The translations under genes and the position numbers were made by a program. Below are positions 11,377-23,958 of a stretch of 64,000 bases of DNA, piece by piece (position 1 is the first letter of the stretch; the number at the start of each line of letters is the position of its first letter). This DNA is from Dicaeum eximium (lineage: Eukaryota; Chordata; Aves; Passeriformes; Dicaeidae). The notes under the pieces are model-generated. The model was not told the DNA's origin. It did no database searches and was given only the letters and a program-made list of their open reading frames with translations. The DNA is taken from assembly GCA_013396995.1 (NCBI GenBank), contig VWZP01002541.1, positions 124,001-188,000 on the forward strand. The letters run 5' to 3'.

Positions 11377-14300
11377 CTTAAATATGGAAGCTGATGGGCC
11401 ATATTTTGCTCTCAAATCAGTATCTACCCTAAATTAACCCTACTAAGATACCTTTGTATTTGCACAAAATGTGTTTAGTTTATGAACCTCTCTAAAATAC
11501 ATTCAGTGTGAATTTATCAGAAATAGGAAAATCAGACTTTTTTCTTACTGACTATTTCTTCACATCTGAAAATCTGACAAATACATAACAATAGACAGCT
11601 AGAATTATTTTTTGTTTGAGCGAGAACATTGATTTAAGTGAATATAGGATCAGGCGAGGTGTTTGTTTTATTTTACACTCTGGTAAATATAATAAATTAT
11701 CATGGAGGTAAAAGGATACTAATTTGACATAACCAGCTTCAAGAAATCACAGCTTTTTTTCTTCTTATTTATATCAATACTAGTGTAATCCCCTTATGTA
11801 GGATGTGAGAGTTGCCTGTTCTAGGTAAAACAACTAAAATATTCATCAAATCTGCTGGCCTGCCTTTCTACAGAGCCTCTTGAAATAACTTCAGTATAAC
11901 AGAGGTTGAGTGCTTTTGTCCTTATAACATTTAATTTCTAAGTCACACAGCTGTGCTGTTTTATCGACCCTCACAAATATATGAATTTTAGCTTATTTCA
12001 TAGCATTACTGGGCCTTTAACTTGTAAAGAAATCACCAATCCTTTGGACCTACAACAAACATTCTACTATAGCTTCTACGTGCCTTAGAAGAATATCACC
12101 TTTATCAACCTCTCAGGATGCTCCATGAGTTTTGACAGAATTAGTGTAAGCGCTTTTCTCCTTTGTTATCTCTTTAATAGATTTTTTTTCCTGGGTTCTC
12201 TGTCTCAGTTGTCTGGTTGAAATGCTGCTTTCTCTATTCTCAGGAACAAAGAAATGGCTCCTGTTTAACTTAATCAAATACTCTGGTCTCTTTCTGATAC
12301 AAAGAATAGTGGCCAATTTACCTCTAGCACTATTAAGTCCCCAGCAGTTTTCCTGTGTTTGATTTCTGTATGTGCTTTCAGTACAGCCTTTTTTTCCCCT
12401 ACCCATTTTCCTTTGTCTCCCTCTCTTTAGGAAGACTGACACAAAAGAATAGCTTACCCATAACATATTCTCTTAGCAAAATCTACTATTATTTCATTAA
12501 TTTATTTCTTGACATTTATTTGCAATTAAATTAATTCTACCTTCTGCACACATGAGGTTTTAGTAAATGAAAACATTACTGCTCCAAGCACCAGATCTTT
12601 CTGTCTTTGCTTTGCTTAGCCTTTGTGCAGCAGAAATCCTGTTGGCTGTAATGGAAAAGCAAAGTATTACTGACTTTAACAGTCCTGCCTGTGTGAGAAA
12701 TGAGTCTTGAGTTTTGTCTGTTAGTAAATGTGTTCTGGATCATATTTCACAATCAGACTTTCATACGCTCACTGCTAACGTTAGATTCCTAGGCTCAATT
12801 TTTTAGTTGCACTTCCCATTCATCACACAGAATAACTGATCCTATAAAATGAATCTGTGTTGGATGAAACAATAAAAGGAGCATCCAGTCTCTGCTGCTC
12901 ACTTTTCTCATGCAAGTAGACCCCTTGAAATCAATAGAATCATTCAGGGGAGTCAGACAAGCAAGAGCTAACTCAAAACAGGTACTCCATGCTGCTCAGA
13001 AACAAACTGCTTCTGTCCTCTCTGCCTCTGTGAAATAAAGGTGCCTCAGGTTGTACCAAAATTATGAAAGGAAAGTAATTTTTAGAAGAATTGTAGGGGG
13101 AAACCTATTTAAAACCTGATGGCTGGCTTTTGCATGCAAAGGGCACAGTTTAGGAGATGAGTTAAAATACTATGATCAGGAAATGCTGAAGGACTATATT
13201 TTTAACGGAATTGTACAACTGTAAGAAATGCACAGTTAAAGCTTTTCTCACTTGTTTGGAACAGCAAATGCAACCTCTAAATTGGTCTTTTCTTAAATGG
13301 TGAGTGTTAAGGCAGAAGGCTGAAAACGCTTTAGAATGTTACTACAAAACAGTTCTGCTGTTTAATTAATTTGTTTTCAGTTTGTTTACATTCCTTTTGT
13401 ATCCAGTGTTTTCAAATGTGCTTCAGAGGGAGAAAATACTGTCCAGTTTTGGTGAGACTAACACTGATACAGTAATTTTTAACCAAAAGTGAGAAAATCT
13501 TCACAGAAAGGGAGTCTGGAATTTACTACGGCACGTAGTGGAAATACAGATTTCCAGGGCTGTGTTACATGGCAAGAAACATTCCTCAAGGTTCAGTCAA
13601 AATACCTCAGATGTCTACAAGCTTCTCAAAAACTCATGAAGATTTACACTAAGATTTACTTGCCTGTATATTTTAAAATAACAAATATATTTAGATATCT
13701 CAATATGCACTTGTGGTTTAAATTCAAACAGGAGAAGAGGTAAATTTTTGTTTATGTAATTGATGGAATACAAATTATATTTGTGGGACTGCTGGAATAC
13801 AAGTTGTACTACACACCAGATTTCTGTGGAAATGAAAATCTGGTCAGACTGATGGTGTTTTAGCTCTTAAGACCCAAATCTGCACTTATTTGTGGGTATT
13901 TTTTTAAGCACAAACTGCTCCCCCAAGTAAAGCTATATACATGCTCAGGCTGCTCTAGCTTTACTGTATTAATCACGTTGATCTAAACATTTACAAATTG
14001 CCTTCTAATTTCTACTATATCATGATAATTAGAATCTTTACAAATACTACTCTGAAGTCAAAAGCCTGGCTAAAACATCAATTAAAACCTTAAGTTATGT
14101 TACTGCCAATAAGTGGTCATTAAGGGCATGTGAGGGCAACCAGCGTCGTTGTAGAATCACATTCTTAGGGGTTGGTCTCTAAAGCAGATGTTTTTCATTT
14201 TTATTTCTTTTTTAAATGACTTATGAAATCTAAACTGTAAGGATAGTAAAGATTTTTTTTTCCTATCAACAATTCATTATAAATGCAGAAATAAGATTTT

Positions 14301-15593
14301 AAACATGAAACTTGATTATTAATGAGAGAGAAATAGCCCCTAATCTGTGGAGAGAGAAGCATTGCAATAATATTGATGGTTTAGGAAAATGCTTGCTACA
14401 TTTTAATGGAGAGAAGAGGAATTAGTAGCTTTCTCTAGTGTGACAACTTTCCAGCAACATGAGAAAGGAATTTCTTCAAATATAATAAAAGAACAGAATA
14501 CAATTTCTTCATACATTGCTATTCTTCCTACTTACTGGGATGATACTACTCATTTTCAATACATGCTATGAAAATTTTAAAATCCATTCAATGGGATTTT
14601 TTTTCTTTTAGTATATCATCATGCATAGTCAAAATGGAAGTACTGATCAGCTTTCTGATGAGCTTGTTTTCCTGCATGACCTGTGAAGTGTACTATTTGC
14701 CCAAAAAGAAGTATTACTGCTAAAATATGGTCCCAGACCACCACTTCCAAATGAAAATAGTTAATTAAATAAGTCTCAGAGAGGTGAAAACTGTTAATTT
14801 CACTCACCTCCCTATTCCTGTATCACATTGCCATCCTAATTAATTTAATCTTCACTGAAAATGAAGTATAAACTCTAGTTTGGGAAGTAATAATCACAGC
14901 ATGTAACAGGCTCAAATACCATTCTTAGTCAACACTAGCTGTTTGGCTTGAGGTAGTTTGTGGTGTTGAAAAAGCATTTAAATTATACAGCAGCAGTGGA
15001 CTTTTAATGGAATATCTGTTTCCACTAAGTAGAAACCTCTCTGTTGAATCTAAACATGAAAAATACTCACTCTCACCTCTTTTTACATTTCTTTGGTCAA
15101 ATTTCAGCATAAAGTAGATCAAAGTATAGGGGATAAATCCCAATAATGTAAGGAGAAAATAATGCCCTTCCTGCACATGCAATAAACGGGATTCTGAACA
15201 CAATTACTTTGTAAGGTAAACCACGTAATAAACAGAAGTTAGTAGCAGGCTAATGCCCAACAAAGTAACAGGGCAATTTAACAAGCCTTGTGATATCCTC
15301 ATTGTACAGCACAGAATATTTCCTTTCTCCAGCTATTTTCATCTCAACTCAAAAAGTGCGGAGTTAATGGAATGGAAAATTCAGGCAACCCCACGCTTCT
15401 GATTTATGCATGACAAGAGAAACACTTCCCATACATTTCTATGATAAAACACTCTCTTTTTATTACAATCAAGTTCTTTGCAGTCTGTTTGCTTTTCCTG
15501 GGCACGGATGTTACCCGTCACAAGTTAGACAGGACACAAGTACTTTTGAGATTCTCCAGAGTTCTGCTGGCATAGGCATGTAGGTCATGGTGG

Positions 15594-15699
15594 CTAATCC
15601 CCTAACATAAATGCAGTTTTACCAGCCTAATTTTGCTTTTTTTTTGGTCACAGTACCTAATCCCCTAACATAGATTCAATTTTACTAGCCTAATTTGGA
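15594..15699. repeat. Imperfect two-copy tandem repeat, period 63
   Basis: CTAATCCCCTAACATA followed by an A/G-rich base change and AGTTTTACCAGCCTAATTT-like sequence occurs at 15594-15636 and again at 15657-15699 with a few substitutions. A T-run separates the copies. It is a local duplication of modest age. Confidence 0.75.
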
Positions 15700-16609
15700 G
15701 GGTTTTTAACCTCTAAATTCTGTGGAAAGCAATCCCGTGGTTGTATGGTGGGCATTCATAGCTGTAGGACTGTACTGGTACGTCACACCACCCTCCCTAT
15801 TTTGGCAGTATCTTCCTAGTATAGTCATGACAAAAATATCCACCCTAGCACGGCCAGTGCAAGTGCAGGCAGCTCGAGTCTAAGTCAGGCATCTTAGTGT
15901 GGAACTATTTGTACATGCAAACCCTGACCCGCAGTGTTATTTGCAGCCCTCCACCAGATATCTACATTTGACCCTTCAATGTCAACAGAAATGCCTGACT
16001 ACCAGAACCTGGTTGTCATCTCCTTTCATTATCACAGGATTTTCTTGGGCCTTTTTTCTGTTCTTCATATTCACGATGCTAAGCTTCCATATTAATTAAA
16101 TGTCAACATTCACTAGTCTGAGACTATGTTATCCAATAAATACCTGCCTGAAGCCAGCTACAGGAAGGGTGGAACTCACATGATTTTTAATACAAATTAT
16201 TTGTTCACAATGTTTGATCAAATTAATCAGTAGCAGAATAAATGGGAGCTGCAACCATGTCTGAAAAGGATGTCAAAAAAAGTATTAATGCTGCTCTTGT
16301 AGCTCATCTCTCCACTTTGCCTTCAACAGCTGTAATTTTGGGGATCTTCACCTTCCTCTGGGCCAGACCTGCGTTGTTGTCTGTGTGAACAACAGAGTAG
16401 TTAAAGAGGAAGCCTCACACAAACAGACTCTTATTAAGATTCCATGGGGTTCTTTTTCTTTTCCAGGTGTCTCATTTTCAATTCACGTAGTTTTTTTTAC
16501 CAACAAAAGGTAGGGAGGAGAAAAAAATCTTGATGTGAAACCTAACAAGGCACGGCCCTTTTCTCTCGCTTGGTTTGACAATTTTAGCCACTGGCTGTAA
16601 GTGATGAAG

Positions 16610-17560
16610 CTCCCACGGGCAGATATTATTCTCCAGATTCCCGAGGTGAGGAAGCTGAGCCCGGGGAGGGGAGGAGCTGCCAGCCCCGCGCTGGGGCTGC
16701 CCTTAATCTGCAGAGATAAGCGGCGCTTTGGGGCAGCTCAGAAACAGCGTGTGGTGACACAGAGCTGCCGGGAGCCCCAGGCCTGCCCTCCGCAGCACCT
16801 TCTTCCAGGCAAAGGGTTGGGCTCTGCCCCGTGCCGGATCCCTCTCCCGCAGCTGGGGATTAATGGCTTCCGCGCAGGAGGAATGATACTTTCCTCAGCA
16901 GTGCTGCAGATGGAGCTCCAAGCAGCAGCCAAGGCAGGGACTTCCAGCTCCTCCTAAGCGGAGGCAGATCGAAGCGGGTGCCCTGCAGCACAGGGCTCGG
17001 CAGCATTTCCCCAGCCGCTCCCGGCAATCCAGCAGCCATCCCGATGCTGAGAGCAATGGTGAGCCCAGGCTGTGCTGCAGGGCTGGTGGTCGCACCTCCC
17101 TGCCAGGCTCTTTGGGGTTTCCCGCCCTCCGCATGCTCGATGCCTTCCTTCGGATGGGGTTTGCTGGGATTCCTGGGAGAAGCAGCCTCAGCAAGCGCCT
17201 GCTGCCCCTGCCGCCCCCCAAAGCACGCGGTGAGCGCCTTCTGCCACGGTGGGACCGCGCAGCCCTGAGCCTCCGCCGCACCCCAGCTGGGAAAAACTCG
17301 TGGTTGTTGCCTTTTCTGCAGGGGAAGACAAGGCAGCTCCGAGGCAGAGTCGTGCATGTGAGCTCGGTGCCGTCCGTGAGTGTGGCTGACACCTCCCTTG
17401 TCTCCTCCCTGCCCCGCTGCTGCCGCGCTCTCTGCTGTGGCAGAGCTGAAAGCAGGGGGTGGCAGCGCCTCATACACGGTGCTCCAAAAACCCTCAGGAA
17501 GGACCTGGGGTTTCAAAACAAAATGCTACCGCTGCCGGCGCCGCAGCATTCTCATTACAA
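16610..17560. promoter_or_regulatory. GC-rich, moderately CpG-rich island C
   Basis: A GC-rich block of about 950 bases starts and ends abruptly in AT-rich DNA. Open frames up to 218 codons overlap on both strands and have no domain, as expected by chance in such composition. It is followed by an AT-rich stretch with several TAAT cores (about 17600-18050). Confidence 0.4.
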
Positions 17561-18109
17561 TTCCACAATATCTGTATCACAGAACCTGGCAATTTTAATG
17601 ACAAAGTACTGCGATGTCACCAAGTATTTTTAGAATTAATAAAACCTCTGCAGAATATTTCACAGGAATGTATTAGGATCCAATTTCTGCATTCATTAGT
17701 AATATCAACTAGAACGTGGTGGATACTTATTTGGAAAAAATTGCATTCAACCTAAATTGATTTTGTATTATCAGGAATAATGTGGAGGGAGGCTCTTCCA
17801 GCTTCTTGAAGCTTCTGCCATTCCACTGCCTGCTGCAGTTTATGCCCTAATCTTGTTAGATTTACATAGCATTTCAATTTTCAGGCTTGCCTGCATTTGC
17901 CAGGTGAGGGATTCTTATTAAACTTTAAATTAATTCCAAATTCACGCCGCAACAATAGCAAAAAAAATTGAGTACTGGCAAAGCAAGAGGCCAAACATGA
18001 CTCAATTAAAGTAATATGTATCACTATTAATCACCTCTGCCTGTCCGTCTACATTCCCGTGGTGGTGCCTCCCTCTGCAGCAGCAGCAGCATCTGTGAGT
18101 AGAACCAGC

Positions 18110-18780
18110 TCTCATCCATCCCTCCGCTCCTCCCTCCTCCCGCTGCCTTCCTGAGGGATGACGAGGAGCCCGGGAGGGTGGGAAGGAGCACAAGGGGCAG
18201 TGCTGGGAGAAGCCCGGGCTGAAGAGGAGCCAGGCCATGCTGAGCCCTGTGCCGGGCTGCCCTCCCCGCCTTCCCTGCTGCCCGTCGGGAAGCGCCGGGT
18301 CTCGCGGGTCGCCAAAGGGAGCGCTCCGTGTGCCCGGCTGCCCCCTGTGCCAGCGGCCGTGCTGCCCTCGGGTCCGTGCGGAGCTCGGCTGGCTGCCAAG
18401 GCCTAACGCTTCACATTGCTATTAACACTTAATGCACATAAAAATAAGGCAGGACTGATGACAGAGAACAAAAGCAGAGCAGTAGTAACCACGCTCCGCA
18501 AAGCAAACCCCCCTGGCTCAGCGAGCCAAGGAGAGCAGGGCTCCCGCACCATTGGCCACCAGCCAGCCATCAGGTTAATGTGAGACCGGGCCGGGGCTGG
18601 CAGTGACAAAGGGGACACTGGGCGCTGAGGCAGGAGGCTGTCACCTCCTCGGTCCCTGCCATGGTCAGCAATTGAGCTGAGGTCAGAAACAGAGTGAGCT
18701 CTGGGGTAAGGGGCCGCGGGGCCTCTGCCCGGGGTGGCTGCTGGCAGCTGGAAAACGAGGTGATGAGAGGGGCTGTTCCC
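18110..18780. promoter_or_regulatory. CpG-rich island D
   Basis: CpG density is highest around 18225-18400 (GTCGGGAAGCGCCGGG, TCTCGCGGGTCGCC). A short CAG-type triplet run, GCAGCAGCAGCAG, lies at about 18078-18090 just before it. It is separated from island C by about 550 AT-rich bases, so the two may form one regulatory unit. Confidence 0.4.
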
Positions 18781-21599
18781 TTGGAAGGACCGACAGACTG
18801 ACGAGCCCCAGATCTGCTCAGTGCAAAGCCCCACCTGGCCCTGATGCTCTTGGAAGCCAAGTTTAACACAGACCACTTGGATCAGACTCTCCCCTTTTCT
18901 GTGCTTTATGCAATCACTGGCCTTTGCTCCAGATGGGAACATATGAGTGCTGGCTCCGCCAACAGAGCCCTGTGCCCTGCTGCAAGGGACAGCCCAAGCA
19001 CAGCAATGGAGAGCAGGGCCAGCAGGTCCCTATGTGACAGAAAAACAGAGCCCCACGCACTGCAGACTTGCACTAATGCGATTTTGAAAGTCGTAATATG
19101 AGGCTGGTATTGCAGTGCCTTTCTATGAAATTATGAGGTTTTAGAAGAAGAATTCTATTGCTCTCCTGCATCTGTCTAGTCAACAGCAGGTTCCGTTGCC
19201 CCCAAAATAATTTAAATGTGACCCAGGAAGCTTCTCTTGGAAGGAGCTTCAGCGAGTTCTCATCCTTTGGTAGAAATGGCCAGGACTGTGTGTGCAGGAA
19301 GTGATGCTGTCTTTTTCTCCCCCCTCTTTTTCCAGATAAGTCCTCTATGTGTCAGCATTAGCCAGAGCCTATAGCACGGAGACAGCAGTCATCAGAAACC
19401 ACAGATAGCTTGGTTCAAAGGAGAGCAAGGAAACCCATGCACCAGTTTACAGCAAGCACACGTGTTTGATCTGCTGCGCTAGCTGCTCACAAAGCGCCCA
19501 ACCCGCTGCGTATGGGCTCCATTTTGTTTGAATAAACACACTTTGGGTAGCCATGGAGCAAAAGAAACAACTTGCAAAAAGCACTAGCTAGTTTCACAAG
19601 AGTAATCACCCATCTGAAACTGGGTAACAAAAAAATGGCCCTGTAGCCAAGCACATCAAACTTCAGCTTGACTAATTTGTGACTGGTTATCTCTTTGTGA
19701 ACAGTATGTTGAATCTAATCTGGGGAAAAGTGGGTAATTAATGAATCAGTCAATGACACTAGCTCAGGGACAAAGCTCAGTATCTCTTCTAGCTTGGGAC
19801 TGTCATTTGTCGCAAATGATCAAACACCTAAAGAAAGAACATGTTTGCTGAAAAATGTACTGAGCCAGGCAGATCCAGAAGCATTTGCAACACAGCTGGG
19901 CTTGGCTGCTTCCCTGGGTTACTGCTCTACCACAGCTTTCCTCTACTGAAACAGCAACACAAGATGACACATCAGGCAGATTAGTACTGAAAGAAATTAT
20001 TTTTCTCTCCACTCTCATTGCTGAAACTGCTGGGAGAGGCATTTCCGATTTCCTTCTGCAGTAGCAACTCTGGCCATCATGTAGTTTATCTGACCTTTGG
20101 CTACGCCACACCATGAAATCAGACACCACTAGGAGGGGGGCCAGAACAAAGCCTGGAGAGATTAATAAGAGCATTATTTGCGATGTGGCACAGGGCCATG
20201 AGTCACCGTGCAGCCAGGCTGCTGCACCTTCTGGCTGCAGGAACAGCCCAAGGTCTGCATCACGCTTTCTGCTTACAAAAAAAAAAAAAAAAAAAAAAAA
20301 AACCACACCNNNNAAAAAACCCCCACCAATTTTACTTCCATTCTTTTACACAAAAACCTGGTCAACTGAATGAACGGGAAAAGAAAAAAAGAACACCCCT
20401 CAACTGGTGTGGGAGAAAATATAAAACATAGTTAATGTGTGACTTTCATTCAAAAGAGTCTATTCTTTTCATGATTGTTGGGGGCTTTGGGGTATTAACC
20501 AATAAAGAAAAAAAATTCTGCTTGTTCAGCCTGTTGTTAATGTTGGTGCAGTACTTTCATTAGCACAAAGATTTGCTCACATGCCCTTCTAATACCTTCC
20601 ACCTTCACAGTTGTTGCATTCTAGGGTGCAAATGCAGGTCTCTATGGCAAACAGAACTTCATCTTCTGGTGTCATCATGTGCAAATGGCTTGACTTGGAG
20701 AACACTAAATTCTATGCAGGTCAGGTTCAAAGAGCTTGAGAATAAAGAAAGGTATGTAATTATTATTATTACAGTTCTATACCAAGCCCAGATAATAAGA
20801 AAAGGAATTAAATTTCTTATCTTTGACTGCATTTGACTGTAAGGTTAGAGATCAGTGACATCTTGATTAGGAAACAAGAATTATATGAATCAAGAGATTC
20901 AAAATTAATCAAGAAGATGTGAATCACAATGAATCAAAAATGAGCAATATTAGTTGTGCTCTGTGTTAAGGAGTTCCCTGATTGTACCAAGTTCCAGCAG
21001 GAAAGCTGAGACTAGAATGAACCTCTGGGTGAGGAGCAGAGGAGACAGACCTGCTGGAAACAGGGCAGCCTCTCACAGCATGTCCAGCCAGGAGGAGCCT
21101 GTGAACAGGGCTTCCTACAGAAAACTGGCAGAAGTGTCCTTCTAGTCTCTGATTCTTACAGAGCATTTCAAACCAGGCATCTGCTGGAAGGGTAGCAATG
21201 ACCAGGCAATCCAGGAGCTCCTTATATGGCACAGGTGATAATTCCATCATGTGAATGCTGGAGGGGACAGCCAGGGATTACACTTGACTTCCAGTGGTGA
21301 ACATGGTCACAATATCAGCCTGGATTTATCTTCTGTCAACATCATTAAATTCAGTTCCAGAACAAGGCTGGGAAGGTAAGTTACAGAATAATTACTCTGG
21401 ATTTCAGAAGAAGAAACTTCAGTTTACTCACTGAGTTGCTAAATATAAAACCCCTTGAGATGCAGCCATGGAGTGGAAATGTGCCCAGAAGTTCTGAATG
21501 ATTTTTAAAGACAACTTACTGAGTAGCTCAGCAAAAAAATGATCCTGTTGCGCAGGAAGAAGGAATTTCAGCAGAATATTTAATTGGCTATAGAAGCAT
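18781..21599. other. Intergenic, no gene recognised
   Basis: This stretch contains the poly-A run and gap at 20.3 kb. Possible faint CR1 similarity starts near 21,000. No exon was recognised. Confidence 0.55.
20277..20313. repeat. Poly-A run with 4-base assembly gap
   Basis: A run of about 26 A ends in ACCACACC and four undetermined bases (20310-20313), followed by more A and C-rich sequence. The open frames with poly-Lys or poly-Phe across it are artefacts. Whether the A-run is a retroposon tail cannot be told; the sequence just upstream was not recognised. Confidence 0.85.
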
Positions 21600-22736
21600 C
21601 TTTTTGATGAAACCAGATGCAAAAAGGGAACATGCAAGAGACAGACATGAGGCACAGGACACATTTCCTGAAAGAACTGGCCAGTGGGATTGTAGTACCA
21701 CTGTCTGTGACAGCTGTCTAGACTGGGGAAGTCCCCAGTGTCTGGAAAAAATATAACACCTCGTGTATCTTTAGAAAGCCAAGAAAGGAAACTGGGGAGC
21801 TATCTCCTGATCACCATTATCTCGGTCTCCAGCAGATCTGGGAGGGTGTCCCTCTGGGGGTCCTCATCAATGGCCATAAAGGACAAAATCTTATTTGGGA
21901 ACAAGTAGTACGGACTTATTTATGGCAAACTGAATTTGACTGACCAGCCTGCTTTCTGAGATGAAATTGCTGAATGTGTGGAAATGAAAGTGCTGGCTTT
22001 AATGTGCCCTGTAAGGTTTTGACACCATTCCACAAAATATCATTTGGAAGATTAGAGGGTGTGGGCTAAAAAACAGGTTGAAAGAGCGACTGAAAACTGA
22101 GGGGTCAGTACCAAAATCCATACTGTTCAGTATCTTCATCAGATACCTTGATGGTGACAGAGTCAGATTTGTTGATGACTGAAGCTGTCTGCACTGACAA
22201 ACAGCAAAGCTTCCATGCAGAGGCTCCTTTACATACTTGAGATCTGGGCCAACAGACACCTCATGATGTTCAACAAGGAAACATGATCTGTTCCAGGCTG
22301 GGAAGCACCTCACTGAGGAGCCATCCTGGTTAAAAGGAGCTGGGGATTACGGAGGGCATAAGGCCAAATGTGTCAATTTGGAAAGGGTCCAGCAGAGCGC
22401 TGCTGAGATCATCAGAGGCCTGGAGCAACATGAGAAGGGCTGAGGGAGCTGAGCCTGCTTAATCTGATCAGGGGAAGGCTAAGGGCTGCTGGAACAGGGT
22501 GGCTATACAGAAGAGAGTCAAACTTGTCTTCTTAGTGCTAAAGGCTGTAGGAGTGGACATGTCCACATGGGAGGGCAGGGTAACCCTGAAACAGGCTGCC
22601 CAGAGAGCCTGCGGAACTTCTGCTCCTGAGGGTGTTTCAAGATTTAGCTGTAGTGTGGCTGACCTCATCCACTATTGGTCACAGCCCCATTTCAAGCAGG
22701 ATGTTGACCTAGATGAACTTGATTCTAGAAGTAACT
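21600..22736 (+). mobile_element. Degenerate CR1 LINE fragment
   Basis: Successive blocks follow the order of the end of the avian CR1 reverse-transcriptase frame and its 3' end, as I remember them. They include CTGGGGAAGTCCCCAGTGTCTGG, shared in part, near 21725; CTCATGATGTTCAACAAGG near 22259; GGGCTGAGGGAGCTGAGCC near 22437; GAAACAGGCTGCCCAGAGAG near 22587; and GTTGACCTAGATGAACTTGA near 22703. Stops and small gaps break the frame, so it is an old, 5'-truncated, inactive copy. Weaker CR1-like similarity may extend upstream to about 21,000. Exact borders need a library comparison. Confidence 0.75.
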
Positions 22737-23366
22737 AAATAAAATTAAAACAGTGTGAAATTATAGGACAATATTGTTATAAATAAGATTAGGTGAATTC
22801 ATTTCCAATTTGCAAGAAGGTAGCTGAATATGCACAATTTCATATTTCTGCACTGTACAAAATATGCGATACAGTGATTTCTGGGTAATTTTTTTAAAAC
22901 TCCAAAATCAGTGCCTCAGTATGCAACAAGGAGGAAAGATGGTAACCCAAATAGTCAACTTCATCATTTGCATGGGCACACTGAAACCATAATCTTCCCA
23001 ATGCAGCCAAAAGCAAGCTCAGACACATAGAAGGATGAAAGACTCAGAGCAGAAGAGAACCCATGCTAATGAGCAGAGGTTAGGGAAAAGACATGGATAT
23101 AGGCCAAGTGTGATGCAGTAAGTTATGTCACCTCTGACATCAGCCTTCATGGGCTGTCCTGTTCAGGCCACCTCCTGAGTGGGACACAAATGAATGAGAG
23201 AGAGCCCTAGAGGCTACAAAACATCCTACAGTGAGAGATGGGAACATTTCAGTACGGTACCTTCGCAAGGGTGAGCACAGTGGAGAATGCCGCACTGATC
23301 TGAAGACACAATCCCACATTTCTCAACAACACAGGGGCAAAACTCAGTTTTGCTGCTTCTTAGCTG

Positions 23367-23495
23367 AAAAGAAAAGAGCCTTTATAGGCACTCTGATGTG
23401 TTTTCCTCCATCTCCCCCCAATGGCAGAGCCCTANAAAAGAAAAGAGCCTTTATAGGCACTCTGATGTGTTTTCCTCCATCTCCCCCCAATGGCA
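23367..23495. repeat. Identical 60-bp duplication flanking a single N
   Basis: Bases 23367-23426 and 23436-23495 are identical as read. They are separated by GAGCCCTA and one N at 23435. Perfect identity directly across an undetermined base is typical of an unresolved overlap left at a closed gap, so it is more likely an assembly artefact than a real tandem repeat. Confidence 0.8.
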
Positions 23496-23892
23496 TCCCG
23501 CCTCTGCCCCAGCACTGGGAGGCAAACAGTGGACTGTGGGCATGGGCAACAGGGACATGGCTTTACCTCTGCAGAACTCTTTTCCTGCTTCCAGGAATTT
23601 GCTTTCCTGGGGCATCTGCCTGTTCTATCCTCACCCAACACAGAGTTTGGTCTCCACATATTTAGACAAGGAACACAGACTCAGAATCTCTTAAAACTTT
23701 CCCACAGGTTGGAAGTTGAAACTAGATCAGTTGAAACAGGAAACAAGCCACAGTTATGTACGCAGCACATATACATAATAAAATCAGTGGTGATTGGTGA
23801 GCAAATGCTGTTAAATTTAGTGCATGTTTGTCCCAAAATCTGGTGTTTTCTGCAGCTATTAGGCTTGAAATATTACTTACCTCTGGGTTATC

Positions 23893-23958
23893 CAGGTGGG
23901 AGGTCAGCTAGATAAGCACTCTGGGTCTTTCCAGACTCAAATTCTGTGGCTCTGTGGA
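23893..23958 (+). mobile_element. Short CR1-like 3' tail
   Basis: The sequence AGGTCAGCTAGATAAGCACT followed by GGGTCTTTCCAGACTCAAAT and TTCTGTGGCTCTGTGG resembles the CR1 3' end and its terminal ATTCTATG-like repeats. It is short and diverged. Confidence 0.5.

Larger units (their letters stand above)
9166..16609. other. Intergenic, AT-rich
   Basis: Apart from the simple repeat at 11.0 kb, the hairpin at 11.3 kb and the tandem duplication at 15.6 kb, nothing is recognised. Open frames are short. Confidence 0.6.

Noticed and set aside
16860..17516. 218-codon open frame on the minus strand
   Set aside because: It lies in GC-rich island C with competing frames on both strands, with no recognisable domain or splice context.
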